A stretch of DNA of 64,000 nt from Undaria pinnatifida. Taxonomy: Eukaryota; Sar; Phaeophyceae; Laminariales; Alariaceae. The stretch lies in assembly GCA_012845835.1 (NCBI GenBank), contig JABAKD010000025.1, forward strand, positions 12,159,264 to 12,223,263, in the 5' to 3' direction. How positions within the stretch are numbered: the stretch's first letter is position 1; each line of letters starts with the position of its first letter. A program made the position numbers and the translations under genes. Below the pieces are notes generated by a model, which saw nothing but the letters and a program-made list of their open reading frames with translations, was not told where the DNA came from and made no database searches. Shown here piece after piece: positions 59,131-64,000 of this stretch.

Positions 59131-61560
59131 TCTTTTAATTTGTTTCTAATGCCGCCGCGGATAGTGGCGAATTCTTCCTACCATTAGACGTAGCCACGCA
59201 ACGCGCTTGCTGCTTGGTGCGATGGACGTTGTGTCGTACAAACTACAGTAGGTGATGATTTGAAGGGAAAACATGCGATTGGCCGTTACAGTGGTGGTCT
59301 GCCTATACGAAGAGCCGGGATATGCCAGCCCCCAATACCGGCAGCATACCGGACACCGGCAATGTAGGAACAGAAACGATACCTGTACTTGAGTAGTATA
59401 GAAGGTTGCGGCTGTGCCAAGCGATTTATTCGGCATTATTACGTAAATAGGCACTATTCAACCGGTACTATAGGGGAACCCCCACAGGGTATGGATTATT
59501 TGTACATGGTTGGTGTCTGACGTAACCTATTACGATTATTTCTCACTCTCGATCCAAGGTACTTAATTTCGTGATTGCGGGACGTTTACCATTCGTGGTG
59601 GCATATTGCCCTCTTAGCGGTCCAGGTAGAGGGACAAAACAAATGACGAATGGGGGTCATCTATGGCGCTGGAAAGCCTTTCAAGAAATGTCATGAAGCG
59701 CGCGTGCTGTGGAACTCCTTACGTTGAATTGAAGTTCGGGTACTCCACCTATGATACCCTGCCTCAGCAGCCCGGGTTGCTTGGTACGGCCAACGCTGTA
59801 ATCGTCGCTTTGTTTACACAGTTTTTCCTTCTGAAGCCCCGAAGAGGTTAAGGTAACGCGGGGTGGTCGGGTTGTGGTGATTTTTAATTTTTGGACGGTT
59901 TTCACGCTTTGTTTGTTGATTTCGTTTTTTTAACATGTTTTCGACGATTTTTCGCCGATGTTCGTCAGTTCACCATCTTGCCTATTTTTACTGATTCAAA
60001 TGCTGCATACGCAGTGGCAAGAGACTCCTGGAATAATGCCGTGCAATAGGAAGTGCGTTCGACTGATCGATTTCTTCTACGAAAAAAGTAAAAAATATCC
60101 GAACACGGCTCTAAAGGTATGCATAGTCAAAATCGAACTGGAGCATCGTATGTCGGAACTGTGTGCCATGTTCGATTTGATATCAGATTTCCGAATACTT
60201 ACTTTCTCCGCCCAGTAAAATGTTGCAGTCCAACACCCAGCAGACGGGTTTGCGCTTCTCTGAAGTGTTTCTCGCTGACAATTACACCACGAGTATTTCG
60301 TAAATTTGCTACACTCACGTTCCCGCTGTTCAAGCGCAGGCCTGAATATGCTGTTCCAATTGTAGTTTTGATTATCGGAGCGTCAAAGTACCAGGTTCCC
60401 TTAGCTACCGGATTATCGAGGGGGCGTATTGGAGTGTGGACCTTGGGGTCCATACGTTTCCAGGAGATGTGCAGTCACTACGCACGAGGACGCTGGCTGT
60501 CATAGTTTGGATATCGGATAAGTGCAACATGCGGCGAGGTACAAGTTTGATTCAATTTTGTGGCGCGGTTGCTTCTTATGAGGGAGGCTGGACCGGAGAA
60601 AATCACCTATCCTGTGCCTACACTGCTGGATTACCTAGAACAAGCCTGCGCGACTGCCGCCTCACCGTTAGTATGGGGGAATACATTGTGCATGGGGTTT
60701 GAGGATGGCGCATGCTGCGGTAGGGGTGCACATGCTTTTGGAGAGCCTCCATGGGAACGTAGCTCGATGCCAACTTCAAGGGAAAACGAAAGTGCAACCA
60801 GATGAACGATTCCATGGCCTAGATACATGTAACGAGAAATACTGTAAATTAAACCGGTATCCCGACTGTGTTGGGAATCGAACTCCCTCGATTGAAGAGC
60901 CCCCCGAGACTAAGATTGAGCAGTATGGACCCAGGGACCGATTGCCGGAAGATGCAGGAATGCCCCTGGCTCTGTTCTGGTCACCCACACGAGGCTTGCT
61001 TGGATATTGTATCGCTTGTATTGATTGCTTGCTGTCCATTGCCTTCTGACAAGGGGGCGGCCTGGTGTCATTCAGGCAGGCGGCGAAGACTACGGTAGGG
61101 GGGGTCACTTTTGGAGGCTTTTTCTTGCAGTGGCTCGGGGTCGCTCTCGCAAGTGACCCCCCTGTTCTTTTGAGGTCTTAGAACTTTCGTGCCAGTTTAA
61201 TTTGGGGACACGAATCCGCACTGGAATGATGCAAGCTACGCTGCGTCAAAAACTTCGCCTAGTGTTTTTTTCGGTGAGGTACAGAGTCACTCGTGCGGGT
61301 GGCTCAAACCCGGTGGTAGTGAAATTGATCCCCCCCTACCCAGCCTTGGTTAGGCGATCACCACACCTGCTATAAATGAGAGAACACGTGCTATAAACAA
61401 TAACGCCACAACGAGGTAGAGGACTATCCCACCTGAATGGCCGTATATGCAGATGCACAGAAATATCAGGTGGGAACAAAATCCATTCGTAGAATTCGGA
61501 GAATGGATCGAAGATGCGGTGCTTCACAACCCACTACCACATATCTAACGTAGAAGTCAG
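59131..61560. other. 3' flank, no recognised gene
   Basis: Mostly unique sequence. A minus-strand open frame at 60199-60453 is free of low complexity (begins MDPKVHTPIRPLDNPVAKGT), but I recognise no family and see no partner. A long-TIR MITE left end lies at 60705-60735. Position 59755-59850 shares a CAGCCCGG...CTGAAGCCCCGAA block with 39425-39520. Confidence 0.35.
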
Positions 61561-64000
61561 CAGCAAGTCAGGAGATAATTGAACGGGGTGCAAGGCGGAT
61601 AAGGCACCAAACGCTCAACATAACAGTACATGAAAGCCAATGCAACGCGTATTATGCGAAGCACACATCAAACGTCCAAATATACCAGTGCGTGAAAGGC
61701 ACTGAAACGTGTATAATGCGAAGGAGACGTCACATAGCCGAAATCGGTACGTGAAGCCATTGAAGCACAATAATGATAGGCTGTTGTCTGCGCCGCTGTG
61801 GTCCGGGAGCACCGGCGGGGACTAGCCTGTGTGTTAGGCAGCGGACATCACAGCATAGACATTGTCGTCGTGATCTTGTGGAACGCTCGCCGATACCTCG
61901 GAGAAACACGCTGCATGTTCAAACCTGTCACTTCGGCAGAGTCGCTAACACGTGGAAAGGTCCACTTAATGAATGGATCATTCACCCTGTAACGGCGGAA
62001 CGCCCAAGAGAGGAAACTTGTGTTGGAGGCGCGGAGGTGGCGCGTCGTTACGGAAGAGACGCCTTACGTTTTGCAAGGCCTTGCCAAGCAAGGTTGAGCC
62101 ACGCCACAAGGGCGGCTGTTGCGCAGACGAGCCGTCAGTACTGTGTTCGAAATCTCATATGAGATCGTAAGGGTTACCTTCCGCGAGAAGCCTATTGCCA
62201 CTGTGCCCATAGGATGATGTCTCATCTTTGGGCCTTGGGCGAATTTGGCGTAAGACCCGACAAGCATGATATTTCGCGGCTCGCACTCCCACACGTTAAT
62301 GTCAGTCTTGCGGACTCATCGTCCGTATTGTTTGTGTAGGCGGGGTCACACACACGCATGATGTGTCGCAGTATCTGGTTGTCACCGAGGAGACGACTCT
62401 TTTCGGTGGCATGTCTGTTTCGCCACAGGAATAAGGGATACTTTCGATCGTAAGAGGGGAAGGCCTCCATTGCCGGAAACAAGAGGGGGGATGCCAAGAA
62501 AGCGCAACGTCGTGCGCGCAATATTCTGGCGTAGCATCGGACAGGGCGATAGTAGCCGTCGTATGGGCAGAGGCGGAGGGCATATCAGCGTGAAAACAGT
62601 TGGAGGTCTCTCTCTCTCTGAGAGGCTGAGCCCAGCCTGTTTCTAGCCTAGCCGAGCCCCCTTCCTCAGGGCCTAAGCGTGAGGCGCATTCGCCTGAACT
62701 CCTGCGGTTCCCAATTTTACACAGGAACGGGAAGAGGACTCCTGACCAGTCGACCTTGACGGGGTGGGCGAGACATCTGCCATAAAGGAGAGGGAATTTT
62801 GAGTGCGTCCACTGAAAATGGTGTTGTGAGCACTGCATGCTCGGCGTGCGAGGCCTTTGTACCCATTTCACCTCGGCGCGCCTCGTCCGGATATGGACAC
62901 GAAGTTGCATCGAGGGCGTAGCTTTGGTTAAAGCCTGTGGGGGAACGCTGTCTCGCACAGACCCGTTGGCTTCCGTTGGCATGCCGGGGCCTAAGAAAAA
63001 TTGCTCGTGTTGCGCTGGTTGCGAGGAACGTCGGAATCGACAAGATCCAGGCGTCCTCTTCGACAGGGCGCAGCGGCAGATTCGGGCCGGTCTTGCGTGA
63101 AAACCCCAAGCGTAGCAACCTCATCGGTCTCGAGGTCCTGGATTCCCGTGCCCGGACCTCAAGGGCACCCTCACATCGTGGGAGTCACTTCTGGACGTAA
63201 TGGATGCCTTAAACGGTGCGGAAGTAGGTTTCGCGCGCGAAATAGAACGACGCAGAGAGGACACCATAAAACCCGTTTGCGAGCAATATTTAGTCCTGAA
63301 AGTGCTACCTCTATATCGCAGCACGCATCGGATGGGTTGCCGATACCCGGGGCGGCCATGAGGCGTGGGGAAGAAGTAGACCATATATCTATTACCGGGT
63401 TCGTGGAGAGGCACGAAGTGCCAAAAGGCAGCATCGGCCACCGCAAAAACTCCGCCAGGTCCTAAACATCCAAACTACAGTACCAGGATGTGTTATTGCA
63501 CTGCCCAGGCACAAATTGCCATGAACCCAGTCAGTCTCGTACTACATTTTGCAGTTACACCTGCCGTCCAGACCTTGATGCAAGTATAACCTACATGGGT
63601 CCGTCCTGTCCAAATTTTATTCAACTTGCTTTCCAACAATGTGCTGCACATACATAACTCAAAACACGAAAGGCTGACACAATACACAGAACAAAAGGAC
63701 TTACTCGCCCAATCCCCTCTTCTTCCCTGCGCGTGCTCATCTTAATACACACTGCCCCCTTGACGCGGTTATTATTGTACCTACCATTTCTATCACCATC
63801 AATTTACGCAATGCTCTATCGAATCACCGTATCTCCTACCCCACTCTACGCACCCTTCCCTGTTTCGTTGTATCCTGGGTTGCGTCTTCCTTGTCATTTG
63901 CGTGTAATGTTGTAATGGGGCGTCAGGCTTTAGCATTAGGCCAGCTGCATTCACGCTGAGTGGGTCCCGCCCCCTGTCGCGATATGCGTCGCAGAGAGTT
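61560..64000. other. Unique sequence at the right end, possibly decayed coding DNA
   Basis: Overlapping open frames on both strands (minus 62302-62982, 226 codons; plus 61773-62162; plus 63001-63465) with little simple repeat. No motif is recognised, and stops interrupt each frame before a family emerges. It could be an old transposon or exons of a third gene. Confidence 0.3.

Noticed and set aside
62302-62982. 226-codon minus-strand frame as a gene
   Set aside because: No family motif, and it competes with open frames on the other strand. Kept only as an unresolved block.

Overview
The window is nuclear DNA of an intron-rich eukaryote. Two multi-exon genes have GT-AG introns of 0.3 to 4 kb, and the introns are full of poly-C/poly-G tracts, microsatellites, a tRNA-derived SINE and several MITE families. 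Codon and intron style, Ala/Gly/Ser-rich low complexity and gene content suggest a stramenopile, most likely a brown alga. That identification is inference from style, not from a marker gene.

Left part (1-9844, minus strand): the 5' and middle part of a glycosyltransferase family 8 (glycogenin-type) gene. It starts with a type II signal anchor and Gly-rich stem (9575-9844) and continues with GT8-like exons at 8124-8287, 7334-7413 and about 6197-6238. A further exon lies at 1231-1299. The exon that should carry the DxD motif was not found, and the gene probably runs past the left end of the window. Region 9845-18547 is intergenic, holding three full-length SINE copies, a five-copy tandem array and old transposon pieces.

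Centre and right (18548-55040, plus strand): a complete P1B-1 (Cu+) transporting ATPase that I assembled from 25 exons. Every exon junction keeps frame. The summed coding length is 3078 bp, giving 1025 residues plus stop. All family hallmarks are present: one HMA domain with CxxC, TGES, CPC, DKTGT, HP, GDGxND, YN-x4-P and M-x2-SS. A cysteine-rich C-terminal tail (CSCTCTFCRC) follows. Region 55041 to about 59130 is an array built from decayed copies of the last exon. Region 59130-64000 has no gene that I recognise.

The most unusual signal is structural. About ten of the 25 ATPase exons, and two exons of the GT8 gene, have decayed partial copies of themselves in a neighbouring intron, usually including the splice junction. 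The clearest is a five-rung ladder of about 200 bp spacing before exon 15, where only the last rung is complete. In addition, two repeat families that end in ATGAGTAC plus a C-rich tract repeatedly sit with the C-rich end directly against 3' splice sites, in both genes and on both strands. In inverted orientation they sit just inside 5' splice sites. This pattern resembles intron-forming elements (introners) and exon-anchored tandem duplication as routes of intron growth.
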